Source: an uncultured Erysipelotrichaceae bacterium
GTDB taxonomy: Bacteria > Bacillota_I > Bacilli_A > Erysipelotrichales > Erysipelotrichaceae
DNA length: 51,237 nt
Reading direction: 5' to 3'
Assembly (NCBI GenBank): GCA_903789495.1
Contig: CAIFEQ010000012.1
Span: 1-51,237, forward strand
Below are positions 39,628 through 48,603 of this stretch, one piece after another. Both the position numbers and the translations under genes were made by a program. Below the pieces are notes generated by a model. That model did no database searches and was not told the DNA's origin. It was given only the letters and a program-made list of their open reading frames with translations. The first letter of the stretch is position 1. Every line of letters starts with the position of its first letter.

Positions 39628-42603
39628 ATGAAAATATTCAAACAGCAGAAAAACCTGAAAAGGCCGGCAGCCGGTGCGGTGTGTGCGCTGGCGGCGTTGC
39701 TCAGTCTGAGTGCGCTGATGCCGGTGCAGGCGGAGGGGGAGGACCAGTATGCGGTGGTCTCCTATCCCGACGGCACCTGGATCGGCAGCTATGCCACCTA
39801 TGCCCAGGCGCTGAACCTGTATGAGCAGGAAATCGACAATTACGACAATCTCGGCATCGAGTACAACGGCAAGACGCTGAAGGCAGAGAATGCCATCGCG
39901 TTCCTGGCAGCCAACGGGACGTGTACCCAGCCGGCCTTTACCAATTCCGTCACGGAGATCGAATCGACGATCGACGGCTGTTCCGCCATCGATGCGGTCT
40001 ACCTGGATACCGACGACACCGGGACAAACGCGGAGATCTACCTCAGCGGTGCCCAGGGCAGCGTCGCCCTCGACAGCATCACCCTGGTGCCGGTCGAGCT
40101 GCTGAGCACGAATCTGTCTGTCTACCGGGTTCAGGACGGCCAGCTGTACCATGAGGTCAAATACGAAACCAACGATGCCAACTATGGCGCCGTCATCCAC
40201 CTGGGGGACTGCCCGGCCGGGCTGGAGGACAATACCCAGTACTACAGCTATGACGGGCATTACTTCTATGCGGAAGATCAGCTGTACCAGCTGATCAGCG
40301 ACTATAAGAACGGCGTCCGCGACAACGCGGTCAATGCGGATCAGCCGTACTACAACTATTATCAGTTCCTGTCCCACCGTTCCCTGACAAACGCCACCCT
40401 GGCACAGGCCGAATCCTGGCTGAGCGACACGATGGGCGTGAGCGGCCGTCTGACCTCCTATCAGGATGATGAGAAAGACGGCGCGGATGATGATCTGTCC
40501 CGATCCCAGTACTATGGCAATCTGTCGGCCTTCTGGCAGTACCAGTATGAATACGGGGCCAATGCCCTGATGATGCTGGCGGTCAGCGAGATGGAATCGC
40601 TGTACGGGCGCAGCACGCTGAGCTATACCCGGAACAATCTCTACCGGCATGCGGCCTATGACAATGAGACCGAAGCCAATGCCTCGCGTTTCCAGAGCGT
40701 GGTCAATTCAGTCTACTCGCATGCCAGATACTATATTTCCGGCACCTACAGCTCGCCGCTCAAGGCGCAGTACAACGGCGCCTTCTTCGGCAACCTGGCA
40801 GCCGGCATGAATGTGCAGTACTCCTCGGATCCGTACTGGGGCGAAAAGGCCGCCAGTGCCTATTACCAGCTGGATACCCAGATGGGAGCCGGGGACGGGG
40901 ATAGCTATACCATCGGGATCAAGACGTCCACGGAAGACATCAACGTCTATCAGTATGGCTATACCGGTTCCAAGGTTCTCTACATTGCCAGAGGCAATGA
41001 TCTGGCCTTCATCATTCTCAGCAGTCTGACGGATGAGGAGGGCACCGAGTGGTATCAGATACAGTGCGATGCCACAATGGATCAGGACGGCAACGTCAAC
41101 CTGGACTATAACTACGACTTCGGCAATTACCTGGCCTACATCAAGGCGTCAGATCTGCAGATCATCCGGCAGGGCACGCAGGAAACCGTGCCGACCTATG
41201 TCCGGGTCACCTTTGATGCGGCCGGCGGGACGTTCGGCGGCGAAACCAGCGTGTCGTATTACCTGCCCGCGGATGACATTCCCGCCATCGCTGCTCCCAC
41301 CAGGGACCATGCCCTGTTCACCGGCTGGGATACGGAGCTCAGCGCTTCCGATCAGGAACGCACCTACACGGCCCAGTATAAGGAGGTCGACTCGATCGCC
41401 TTAAGCAGCGTACCGAAGCAGAACTACGAACTGAATGACCGGCTGGATCTTTCCGGCGGTTCTCTGACGGTCACCTTTGCGGACGGCACAACGGAAGAAG
41501 TCGCCCTGAATACCGACATGGTCTCCGGCTATGACATGAGCCAGAACGGCGCCCAGACGGTGACCGTGACGTATGCCGGCTGTACCACGAGCTTTGACAT
41601 CAGTGTCAGTCAGGAACAGGATCAGCTGCGCACGGATATTCTCAATGAGATCCTGCGGGTGAACGAGGCCTATGCGGACAAGACGGAACTGACTGAAGAA
41701 GAAGCGGCCGATGTGCTGAATCTGAAACAGACCATCGATGAAAACTTCCTGCCCGAACTGACGCAGAATCAGCTGCGGGTGCTGGATGTCATCATGCGGA
41801 CCGCCATTGCGGGCAAGATCCGCTATATCGTCGAGCCCAATGACTACAACCTGCAGGTTTCCGGTCTGACCGTATCCATGCCGCTGGGCGATTCGCTGAC
41901 CAGACAGACCTACCTGGAGGATACCTACCGGGTTGCCATTGTCAGCGGGGCCGACGAGACGGCACTCACCAGAATGACTCAGATCGCCTCTTTCCTGCAG
42001 AATGATGTGAAGGACAGCTTCCGCTTCCAGGTCCAGCTGAACTATGAGGATGTGGACTTCCAGGTGCCGATGATTCTGACCATCGACAAGCCGGACGGCT
42101 TCTCGCTGTCGGAGGTCTATACCGTGCTGTACTACGATGAGAGCAGCGGGGATGTGCTGGAATGCTATACGCGCCAGAGCACCAATACCATCAGCTTCAT
42201 GACCAAGGGAGCCGGCAGCTATCTGCTGTGCAGCCGGCTGACCCCGAACGTCTATGAATCTGAGGATCCGGTGGAATCCCTGAATGCCCAGAGTGAATCA
42301 ACCGATCTGGAGAACTACCGGGTGCGCATCAGCGCCATCTCGATTGCCGCCCTGGTGATCTTCCTGCTGATCTACCGCAAGGCCCGCCGGAAGCACAAGG
42401 TCCGGGTGCAGGAAGAGCGCAGGGTCAAGGAAGAAGAGCAGAAGAAAGAACCGGCCCCGCCGGCCGATGCCACCCAGGCCTATCATGTCTTTGAGACCCA
42501 GGCGCTGCGGCTGAACGAACTGCAGGAAACCAAGATGCTCAACATCGATGACATCCGCAGGGCGGAAGAAGAGGCCCGGAAGAAGGACCAGGAGCAGAAA
42601 TGA
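39628..42603 (+). CDS. Surface glucosaminidase-like protein with Ig-like domain, TM anchor and cytoplasmic tail
   Basis: A 991-residue secreted wall protein. Signal peptide (about 1-36), an N-terminal beta-rich region, then a glucosaminidase domain (about 300-425: YGANALMMLAVSEMESLYGRS, NNLYRHAAYDNE), with Glu321/Glu323 as catalytic candidates. A Listeria-Bacteroides-type repeat (TFDAAGGTFGG ... FTGWDTE, about 528-587) and a bacterial Ig-like domain (about 588-657) follow. Near 898-918 there is one transmembrane helix and then a charged cytoplasmic tail of about 70 residues (EERRVKEEEQKK ... ETQALRLNELQETKML). A wall hydrolase with an inside tail is unusual and hints at control from the cytoplasm. 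The stop overlaps the ParB-like gene by ATGA. Confidence 0.78.
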   Translation: MKIFKQQKNLKRPAAGAVCALAALLSLSALMPVQAEGEDQYAVVSYPDGTWIGSYATYAQALNLYEQEIDNYDNLGIEYNGKTLKAENAIAFLAANGTCTQPAFTNSVTEIESTIDGCSAIDAVYLDTDDTGTNAEIYLSGAQGSVALDSITLVPVELLSTNLSVYRVQDGQLYHEVKYETNDANYGAVIHLGDCPAGLEDNTQYYSYDGHYFYAEDQLYQLISDYKNGVRDNAVNADQPYYNYYQFLSHRSLTNATLAQAESWLSDTMGVSGRLTSYQDDEKDGADDDLSRSQYYGNLSAFWQYQYEYGANALMMLAVSEMESLYGRSTLSYTRNNLYRHAAYDNETEANASRFQSVVNSVYSHARYYISGTYSSPLKAQYNGAFFGNLAAGMNVQYSSDPYWGEKAASAYYQLDTQMGAGDGDSYTIGIKTSTEDINVYQYGYTGSKVLYIARGNDLAFIILSSLTDEEGTEWYQIQCDATMDQDGNVNLDYNYDFGNYLAYIKASDLQIIRQGTQETVPTYVRVTFDAAGGTFGGETSVSYYLPADDIPAIAAPTRDHALFTGWDTELSASDQERTYTAQYKEVDSIALSSVPKQNYELNDRLDLSGGSLTVTFADGTTEEVALNTDMVSGYDMSQNGAQTVTVTYAGCTTSFDISVSQEQDQLRTDILNEILRVNEAYADKTELTEEEAADVLNLKQTIDENFLPELTQNQLRVLDVIMRTAIAGKIRYIVEPNDYNLQVSGLTVSMPLGDSLTRQTYLEDTYRVAIVSGADETALTRMTQIASFLQNDVKDSFRFQVQLNYEDVDFQVPMILTIDKPDGFSLSEVYTVLYYDESSGDVLECYTRQSTNTISFMTKGAGSYLLCSRLTPNVYESEDPVESLNAQSESTDLENYRVRISAISIAALVIFLLIYRKARRKHKVRVQEERRVKEEEQKKEPAPPADATQAYHVFETQALRLNELQETKMLNIDDIRRAEEEARKKDQEQK

Positions 42604-42878
42604 TCAACACGGTTGTTTCCCTGGCCGAGATCCGCTATGAGACCGTGCCGGTCGAAGCAGCCTTTCTGGACAGCATCCGCCAGCGCGGGGTGGCCATTCC
42701 CGTCCGGGTCAATGTGACGGAACACGGCTATGCCTGCGTGGATGGCCGGAAGCGGCTCAGTGCCTGTGCGATTCTGGCCCGGCAGGATCCCCGGTTTGCC
42801 CGGATTCCGGTCCTGCTGATGAACGATTACCGGAAGGCCGGCAGCTCCTTCTGGGGAAATACCAAGAAGCTGCACTGA
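42600..42878 (+). CDS. Small stand-alone ParB/Srx-like domain protein
   Basis: A 92-residue protein that looks like only the N-terminal ParB/sulfiredoxin fold: FLDSIRQRGVAIPVRVNVTEHGYACVDGRKRLSACAIL followed by RIPVLLMNDYRKAG. The GxKRL box (usually GERR) is the CTP/nucleotide-binding segment in ParB proteins. There is no helix-turn-helix or dimerisation domain, so it is not a chromosome-partition ParB. It is coupled by ATGA to the surface glucosaminidase gene and lies 7 nt before rluB. Function unknown; a nucleotide-binding regulator is one possibility. Confidence 0.65.
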   Translation: MINTVVSLAEIRYETVPVEAAFLDSIRQRGVAIPVRVNVTEHGYACVDGRKRLSACAILARQDPRFARIPVLLMNDYRKAGSSFWGNTKKLH

Positions 42879-42885
42879 AGGAACT

Positions 42886-43632
42886 ATGGAAGAAAGACTG
42901 CAGAAACTGATTGCCCGGGCAGGGATTGCCAGCCGGCGCAAGGCGGAAGAACTGATCGTCCAGGGCCGGGTCACGGTCAACGGGCAGGTAGTCCGGCAGC
43001 TGGGCGCCAAGGCAAGCCCGGGCGATGCGATCCTGGTGGACGGCGTGGCGATCCGGCCGGAAGACAAGGTCTATTTCCTGCTCAACAAACCGAAGCACAT
43101 GGTCAGTTCCGTCTCCGATGACCGGGGCCGGGAAACCGTCCTGGCCTGTTTTCCGGAAGTCAGGCAGCGGATCTTTCCGGTCGGCCGGCTGGATTATGAG
43201 TCTACCGGGGTTCTGATTCTGACCAACGACGGGGAATTTGCCAACCAGATGATGCACCCGCGGTATCATGTCCCCAAGATCTATGAGGTGGCCATCAGCG
43301 GGATTCTCAGCCCGGATCAGATCGCCCTGATCCGCAAAGGCGTACCGCTGGCGGACGGCCTGACGGCACCGGCTTCTCTGCATGTCATCTCCGCCAATGA
43401 AGAAAAGCAGAAGATGGTGTTTTCCATCCTGCTGCGGGAAGGAAAAAACCGGGAAATCCGGCGCATGATGGATTACTTCCACTGCCCGGTCACCCGGCTG
43501 GATCGTACGAAGTACGCATTCCTGGATCATGAGGGCCTGCATCAGGGTGAATACCGGCGGCTGCGCCGGTATGAGGTCAGACAGCTGATCCGCCTGAGTC
43601 AGGAAGGGGAAGAGGCGCTCAGTCCACGCTGA
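42886..43632 (+). CDS. rluB: Pseudouridine synthase, RluB family
   Basis: A 248-residue rRNA pseudouridine synthase with an N-terminal S4 domain (ERLQKLIARAGIASRRKAEELI) and the catalytic GRLDYESTGVLILTNDG (Asp in the RLD motif), ending with NREIRRMMDYFHCPVTRLDR. RluB (23S) is most likely, RsuA-type less so. Its 3' end overlaps the 3' end of the convergent rqcH gene by 14 nt, with no terminator between them. Confidence 0.92.
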   Translation: MEERLQKLIARAGIASRRKAEELIVQGRVTVNGQVVRQLGAKASPGDAILVDGVAIRPEDKVYFLLNKPKHMVSSVSDDRGRETVLACFPEVRQRIFPVGRLDYESTGVLILTNDGEFANQMMHPRYHVPKIYEVAISGILSPDQIALIRKGVPLADGLTAPASLHVISANEEKQKMVFSILLREGKNREIRRMMDYFHCPVTRLDRTKYAFLDHEGLHQGEYRRLRRYEVRQLIRLSQEGEEALSPR

Positions 43633-45265
43633 TGCCCAAAGCCCGCAGCTCTTCCGGATCCGGATCGATGTAGATGGTCCGGTAGCTGGTCAGCTGCACC
43701 ATGCCCGGTTTGGCACCGGGTATTTTTTTCAGCTGGTTCACATGGCACCAGTTCACCGGCACGCTGCTGGAGGAACGGCCCTGGCTGAAGTAGGCCGCAA
43801 TGTTGGCGGCCAGGCGCATGGTCTGTTCGCTGGCTTCCCGGGCATGGATGACGACATGCGAGCCATGGTAGTCCTTGGCATGCATCCACAGATCGCTTTT
43901 TGCCGCCTTGTGCCAGGTCAGCAGTTCATTCTGCAGGTTGTTGCGGCCAAAGGCGATCTGGGTGCCATCCGGGGCACTGATGACCGTGATGTGCGGTTCT
44001 TCGTTCTTTTTCTTCCGGCGGTGTCCGTGAGGATCATCCTTGAGGTAGCCGCCGCGGATCAGTTCGGAACGGATCTCCATGGCGGTCGCAAAGTCCGCCA
44101 GGTCCAGCTGTTCCAGCAGACCTTCCAGATACTGGATCTCATTCTGACAGATGCGGATCTGCTCCTGCAGATACACCTGTCCTTTTTTCAGCTTGCTGTA
44201 GCGGGTGTAGCACTTCTGGGCATTCTGATTCCCGTCGAGGCGGGGATCCAGGGGAACGGTCACCTCTTCGCCGGTCTCGAAGGACTGCAGCACGATGCTG
44301 TGCCGGCCCTTGGTGTCGGTGATGTGCCAGGCGTACAGCAGGTCGCCGTATACCCGCCACTTCTGGCAGTCCTTTGCCTCGTCGTATTCCTTCAGCAGCC
44401 GGGGCAGCTTCTGCTGTTCATGCTTCAGCTGCCGGCGGACGGTCTTGTAGAGATCGCCGCTGATCTGCCGGATGCGTTCCTTTTCTTCCTTGTGATAGTA
44501 GATGCTGTCAAAGCCTTCAAACAGGGGCATCTGCAGGCAGGGGCCCAGACTGGTCAGGGCAATGCAGTGGAACTGCGGATTATCCGCATGGGCCTGGATA
44601 TAGAGCTGATCAGAATCCTGAATCTCCTGCAGGATCGCCGCAAAGCTCTGACCCCGGGCCAGCCGGTATTCCACTTCCCGGGCCAGGAAAGGCGAGAAGC
44701 CGGCAAACTGATCGGTCAGCGGCTGTCCGGGATGAATGACGGGATCCTGGAAAGGATTGCGTTTGTCCTGGCCGGGGGTCGGCACGAAGGCGGCCCCGGG
44801 CTGGATGGTGCGGCGGTTGTTTTCAAAGGGCGGGATGCGCTTCATCGCATCGATGATGCGCCCGTCGGCTCCGACCAGGATCAGGTTGGCATACTTGCCC
44901 ATCAGCTCCGCCACCAGCCGGACATGCTCGATATCGCCCAGCTCATTGCGCCGGCGGATCGTGAAAGTGCACCAGCGGTCCAGACCGGCCTGCTCCACAT
45001 GTTCAAAGGAAGAGCCTTCCAGATACTTGCGCAGGACCATGACAAAATTGCCCGGCTCATCCGGGGTGGGATAGCTGCGCCTGGTCAGCAGGATCCGGTT
45101 GTACTGGGAATGACAGGAAATCAGCAGCTGCTGACGCTCACCGCCGCCATGCAGGATGAAGAGGACTTCCGTATGCGAAATCTGATAGATTTTCTGAATC
45201 CGGGCCGGCAGCACAGCGGCGATGCCGGGAAGAATCTTATAGAGAAGAATACCGTCCAATGCCAT
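43619..45265 (-). CDS. rqcH: Ribosome quality control protein RqcH (NFACT/FbpA family)
   Basis: RqcH recruits tRNA-Ala to stalled 50S subunits and adds C-terminal Ala tails marking nascent chains for degradation. The 548-residue protein begins ALDGILLYKILPGI and has the NFACT-N core, a coiled-coil middle (YKTVRRQLKHEQQKL ... YSKLKKGQVYLQEQIRICQNE), and the NFACT-R domain DLWMHAKDYHGSHVVIHA near 455. The ATG at 45265 matches homologs although no Shine-Dalgarno is visible; TATAAT lies 23 nt upstream. Earlier annotations call these fibronectin-binding proteins. Confidence 0.93.
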   Translation of the reverse strand: MALDGILLYKILPGIAAVLPARIQKIYQISHTEVLFILHGGGERQQLLISCHSQYNRILLTRRSYPTPDEPGNFVMVLRKYLEGSSFEHVEQAGLDRWCTFTIRRRNELGDIEHVRLVAELMGKYANLILVGADGRIIDAMKRIPPFENNRRTIQPGAAFVPTPGQDKRNPFQDPVIHPGQPLTDQFAGFSPFLAREVEYRLARGQSFAAILQEIQDSDQLYIQAHADNPQFHCIALTSLGPCLQMPLFEGFDSIYYHKEEKERIRQISGDLYKTVRRQLKHEQQKLPRLLKEYDEAKDCQKWRVYGDLLYAWHITDTKGRHSIVLQSFETGEEVTVPLDPRLDGNQNAQKCYTRYSKLKKGQVYLQEQIRICQNEIQYLEGLLEQLDLADFATAMEIRSELIRGGYLKDDPHGHRRKKKNEEPHITVISAPDGTQIAFGRNNLQNELLTWHKAAKSDLWMHAKDYHGSHVVIHAREASEQTMRLAANIAAYFSQGRSSSSVPVNWCHVNQLKKIPGAKPGMVQLTSYRTIYIDPDPEELRALGISVD

Positions 45266-45288
45266 GATCGTTTACCGTATGTGCCAGC

Positions 45289-45294
45289 ATTATA
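45289..45294 (-). promoter_or_regulatory. -10 box (TATAAT) of rqcH
   Basis: TATAAT on the minus strand, 23 nt before the ATG, giving a leader of about 16 nt that has no Shine-Dalgarno. Divergent from gmk. Confidence 0.6.
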
Positions 45295-45354
45295 CCATGA
45301 TTGATGCCGACCCTCCGGTGTGTTACGCTAATCAGAAAGGGAGGTCAGTCTGTC

Positions 45355-45939
45355 ATGCACAGAGGATTATTGATTGTCATCAGTGGTCCGTCCGGAGTCG
45401 GAAAGGGGACCGTCATTGAAAAGTTCATCCATGACCCGGATCTGAATCTCACGTATTCGGTATCCATGACCACCCGGCCCAGACGGCCGGGAGAAGTGGA
45501 CGGCGTCAATTATTACTTTGTCAGCCGGGAGGAATTCCTGCGGGCCCGGGACAACGGGGAACTGCTGGAATCGGCAGAGTTCGTCAACAACTTCTACGGC
45601 ACGCCCCTGAAGAAGGTGGAAGAGCTGCGCAACGCCGGGAAGAATGTCCTGCTGGAGATCGAAGTGCAGGGCTGCCAGCAGGTGGTGCAGAAGTGCCCCG
45701 ATGCCCTGACGATCTTCATTGTTCCGCCCAGCATGCAGGAACTGGAAAAACGCATCCGCGGCCGGGCAACCGAACCGGAGGAGATTGTCCAGCAGCGCCT
45801 GGAAAAAGCCCGCCGGGAAATGGCGATGACCAATCAGTACAAATATGTGGTCTGCAATGACAAGCCCGATCTGGCCGCTGACATCATCCGGGTGATCATC
45901 CGGGATCACATGCAGGAAAACAGTACCCCGGCAGAGTGA
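45355..45939 (+). CDS. gmk: Guanylate kinase
   Basis: Phosphorylates GMP to GDP. In 194 residues it has the P-loop ISGPSGVGKGTV, SVSMTTRPRRPGEVDGVNYYFV, and the LID region RGRATEPEEIVQQRLEKA. The ATG at 45355 with AAAGGGAGG upstream is chosen over a TTG at 45301. In bacilli gmk stands near rpoZ and priA; here it is separated, between rqcH and rpsD, with a terminator whose stem begins inside the last codons. Confidence 0.95.
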   Translation: MHRGLLIVISGPSGVGKGTVIEKFIHDPDLNLTYSVSMTTRPRRPGEVDGVNYYFVSREEFLRARDNGELLESAEFVNNFYGTPLKKVEELRNAGKNVLLEIEVQGCQQVVQKCPDALTIFIVPPSMQELEKRIRGRATEPEEIVQQRLEKARREMAMTNQYKYVVCNDKPDLAADIIRVIIRDHMQENSTPAE

Positions 45940-45956
45940 AAGAGCTCTGCTTTTTT
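45931..45956 (+). terminator. gmk terminator overlapping the stop codon
   Basis: GCAGAG / CTCTGC stem with six T; its left arm is within the last gmk codons. Confidence 0.75.
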
Positions 45957-45972
45957 CAGCGGTCCGGGCAGG

Positions 45973-46001
45973 AAAAAAGACCCATTCTGCAACGGGTCTT
46001 T
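45973..46001 (-). terminator. rpsD terminator
   Basis: Minus-strand AAAGACCC / GGGTCTTT stem with a 10-nt loop followed by TTT, 8 nt after the rpsD stop. Confidence 0.85.
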
Positions 46002-46008
46002 CCGCGGT

Positions 46009-46611
46009 TTATCTGTTGTAGTATTCAACGATCAGCGACTCGTTGATTTCCTGATTGAGTTCGCTGCGTTCCGGGATCCGGACGTAGGTGCCTTTCTTGT
46101 TCTCCTTGTCAACTTCGACAAAGGCCGGCGCCGCAATGTTGGATTCCAGAGCTTCGCTGATCGCCTTCATGTTGCGGGCCTCTTCCCGGACCGCGATGAC
46201 GCTGCCCGGCTTGATCTGCGCCGAAGGAATGTTCAGCTTCCTGCCGTTGACTTCAATATGGCCATGGGTGACCAGCTGACGGGCTGCCTTCCGGGTTCTG
46301 GCGAATCCCATGCGGTAGACCAGGTTGTCCAGCCGGGATTCCAGCAGAATCAGGAAGTTCATGCCAGCCATGCCTTCCATGTTCTGGGCTTTCTCAAAGG
46401 TGTTGTAGAACTGCCGCTCGTTGATGCCGTACATGGTACGGACTCTCTGCTTCTCACGAAGCTGATTGCCGTAGCCGCTGAGTTTGATCCGCTTGGTCGG
46501 ACCATGCTGACCGGGGGCGTAGGTACGCCTCTTCAGCTCTTCGCCGGTTTCCAGGACAGAGAAGCTGAGACGTCTCGACTTCTTCCATACCGGCCCTGTG
46601 TAACGTGCCAT
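46009..46611 (-). CDS. rpsD: 30S ribosomal protein S4
   Basis: A 200-residue S4, primary 16S rRNA binder and, in bacilli, a repressor of its own mRNA. It starts [14 protein letters not shown], has the S4 RNA-binding domain ([32 protein letters not shown]) and ends [19 protein letters not shown] precedes the ATG. It is monocistronic with a long structured leader (46612-46780). Confidence 0.97.
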   Translation of the reverse strand: MARYTGPVWKKSRRLSFSVLETGEELKRRTYAPGQHGPTKRIKLSGYGNQLREKQRVRTMYGINERQFYNTFEKAQNMEGMAGMNFLILLESRLDNLVYRMGFARTRKAARQLVTHGHIEVNGRKLNIPSAQIKPGSVIAVREEARNMKAISEALESNIAAPAFVEVDKENKKGTYVRIPERSELNQEINESLIVEYYNR

Positions 46612-46780
46612 GTCTTGTTTCCTCCTTTATGGCCTGGGAAACAACAACAGGTGCAGATCATTGCTGCGGGGTGTTGTTATGATTCCGTTTCGCCTATTGC
46701 AGCAGGTTACTCCGGCTGCAGCACTCTGTGCTGTTAACAACGCCTGATGCAGAACTCTGCATGCTGCCATTATTTGCCGC
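46612..46780 (-). promoter_or_regulatory. Structured rpsD leader, candidate S4 autoregulatory element
   Basis: About 170 nt of untranslated leader lie between the predicted start site and the rpsD ATG. Three inverted repeats are visible: 46747-46762 (ATGCAGA / TCTGCAT), 46719-46733 (CAGCAC / GTGCTG) and a larger arm 46643-46678 (AACAACA / TGTTGTT with inner GCAG/CTGC), the last ending about 30 nt before the ATG. Leader-mediated autoregulation by S4 is established in Bacillus; homology of this leader to that one was not tested. Confidence 0.65.
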
Positions 46781-46786
46781 TTTTCA

Positions 46787-46815
46787 AATATACCAAAGGG
46801 CCTTTTTAAAGTCAA
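46787..46815 (-). promoter_or_regulatory. rpsD promoter
   Basis: Minus-strand TTGACT, exactly 17 bp, TATATT. Confidence 0.85.
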
Positions 46816-46832
46816 CGAACACCGCTTTGTTA

Positions 46833-46841
46833 TGCTAGAAT
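46833..46841 (+). promoter_or_regulatory. Extended -10 (TGCTAGAAT) of ezrA
   Basis: Extended -10 element 31 nt before the ezrA ATG, divergent from rpsD. Confidence 0.6.
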
Positions 46842-46872
46842 AGACACGGTTATTAGACGGAGTGACTTTGCT

Positions 46873-48603
46873 ATGGAGAATTTTATGAGATTCCTATCAG
46901 ATATCCGCGTGATCATCGTGATCGCGGTGATTATTGTGCTGCTCATCATATATTTCATCGTGCACCGGGCAACCGCCAGCAAGTACAGGAAGCAGCTGGA
47001 AGCACTTGAGGTCCGCTATAACACCCTGAAGAGCGAACCGCTGTCGCTGAAGCTGACCCGCGCCGATGCGATCAGCCGGGTGGATCCGGAAGCCCGCACC
47101 AGGATCGTGGAAACCAAGGATGAGTTTGAGAAGACGCAGGCCAATCTGCGTCAGATTCAGCAGGCACTGGCGGATACGGAAGATGAAATCCTGGTCGGCA
47201 AGCTGAAGCAGGCCAAGCTGGATCTGGCGGATCTGGAAGCCTCGGTCACCCTGGGAGAAAAACAGGTCAAGAACCTGAATGCGTTCCTGGATACGATCCT
47301 GAAGAAGGAAACCGAACAGCGGGAGCGGGTGAATCAGCAGAAGGCCCGGTTCCGGAATCTCAAGCAGGAAGCGCAGGACAGAAGCACCGAGCTGTCCTTC
47401 ATCTGGCCGGTCATTGAGAAGAATACAACGGATATCGAAAAGATGTTCTCCGCCTACGAAGAGTGGAGCTATGCCAATGACTTCGAAAAGGCCAGCAAGG
47501 AGCTGGATGAGATCGAAACCGGTCTGGACAGCCTGGAGAGCATGATTCACGGCCTGCCGTCGGTGCTGGAAGATGCCCGCGGCGTGGTGCCGAACATGAT
47601 CGAGAATCTGCGCAACGAGAATCTGCGCAACAAGGCCCGCGGGGTCCTGCTGGATCATCTGCAGGTCGATCAGAACCTGAACATCATCACGACCTCTCTG
47701 AAGGAAGATCTGAGCAACCTGAAGGAAGGCAAGGTCGACGATGTCGAAACGCATGTGGCCGACTACAAGGCCCAGCTGACCAAGCTGCGTGATCAGGTTC
47801 AGGCGGAAAGCAAGGCCTTCGATGACATGAACGGCCTCTTCACCAGCAACAACGAGCTGATCCAGAACAACACCAGCATGCTGTCGGAGGTCCGGGATCA
47901 GTACAACCGGATCAGTCAGCGCTTCGGTCTGTCGAAGATGCAGGATGCGATCACCTCGGCGGCCAGCGAACTCAACGGTCTGATCGAGGAAGAGAAGACG
48001 CTGGAAGAGCGTTCCCGGAAGCAGGAAGTCCCGGCCTCGGGTGAACTGCCGATGGTGCGCAAGCTGCAGGAGAATCTGCAGGTCAATATGGAGACCGTCC
48101 GGAAGCTCAAGGATGAGATTGACCGGGCCAATGCGGATGAGAAGAATGCCAGAACGCAGCTGACCAAGCTGCAGGTCGTCATGAACGACATGCAGGTCAA
48201 GATCCGCAAGAACAAGCTGCCTTCCGTTTCCGAACAGTATCATGAGGACATTGTCCGGGCCGATCAGTACATACATACGATCGATGATCTGCTGAAGCAG
48301 AAGACCCTGGATGTGGAACTGCTGAATTCCACTCTGACGGAAGCCATCGATTTCATCTACAAGCTGTATCAGAATGTGAACAACATGGTGGCAACGGTCG
48401 TGATGTACGAGAACACGGTGGTCTTCGGCAACCGCTACCGCTCCACCTATGCCGACATCGATTCGGAGCTGACCCGTTCCGAACTCTGCTTCCGCAATGG
48501 GGAGTATACCCAGGCGCTGACGATCGCCATCGCAACGATGGAGAAGATCCATCCGGGTACGTACGAAAGCATGATCAAGGAGAATGCCAAGAGTGCAGCC
48601 TAG
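46873..48603 (+). CDS. ezrA: Septation ring regulator EzrA
   Basis: A negative regulator of Z-ring formation and wall-synthesis organiser. In 576 residues: one N-terminal transmembrane helix (VIIVIAVIIVLLIIYFIV, about 13-30) with a very short outside part, then long coiled-coil spectrin-like repeats facing the cytoplasm, and the conserved C-terminal YRSTYADIDSELTRSELCFRNGEYTQALTIAIATMEKIHPG. GGAGTGA precedes the ATG at 46873. The neighbours iscS and thiI follow it in many bacilli, supporting the call. Confidence 0.95.
   Translation: MENFMRFLSDIRVIIVIAVIIVLLIIYFIVHRATASKYRKQLEALEVRYNTLKSEPLSLKLTRADAISRVDPEARTRIVETKDEFEKTQANLRQIQQALADTEDEILVGKLKQAKLDLADLEASVTLGEKQVKNLNAFLDTILKKETEQRERVNQQKARFRNLKQEAQDRSTELSFIWPVIEKNTTDIEKMFSAYEEWSYANDFEKASKELDEIETGLDSLESMIHGLPSVLEDARGVVPNMIENLRNENLRNKARGVLLDHLQVDQNLNIITTSLKEDLSNLKEGKVDDVETHVADYKAQLTKLRDQVQAESKAFDDMNGLFTSNNELIQNNTSMLSEVRDQYNRISQRFGLSKMQDAITSAASELNGLIEEEKTLEERSRKQEVPASGELPMVRKLQENLQVNMETVRKLKDEIDRANADEKNARTQLTKLQVVMNDMQVKIRKNKLPSVSEQYHEDIVRADQYIHTIDDLLKQKTLDVELLNSTLTEAIDFIYKLYQNVNNMVATVVMYENTVVFGNRYRSTYADIDSELTRSELCFRNGEYTQALTIAIATMEKIHPGTYESMIKENAKSAA

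Noticed and set aside
43742-45304. 520-codon open frame on the plus strand
   Set aside because: Antisense shadow of rqcH.
46627-46815. 62-codon open frame before rpsD
   Set aside because: Starts inside the rpsD -35 region and covers the structured leader; no ribosome site.
46897-48552. 551-codon open frame on the minus strand
   Set aside because: Antisense shadow of ezrA coiled-coil repeats.
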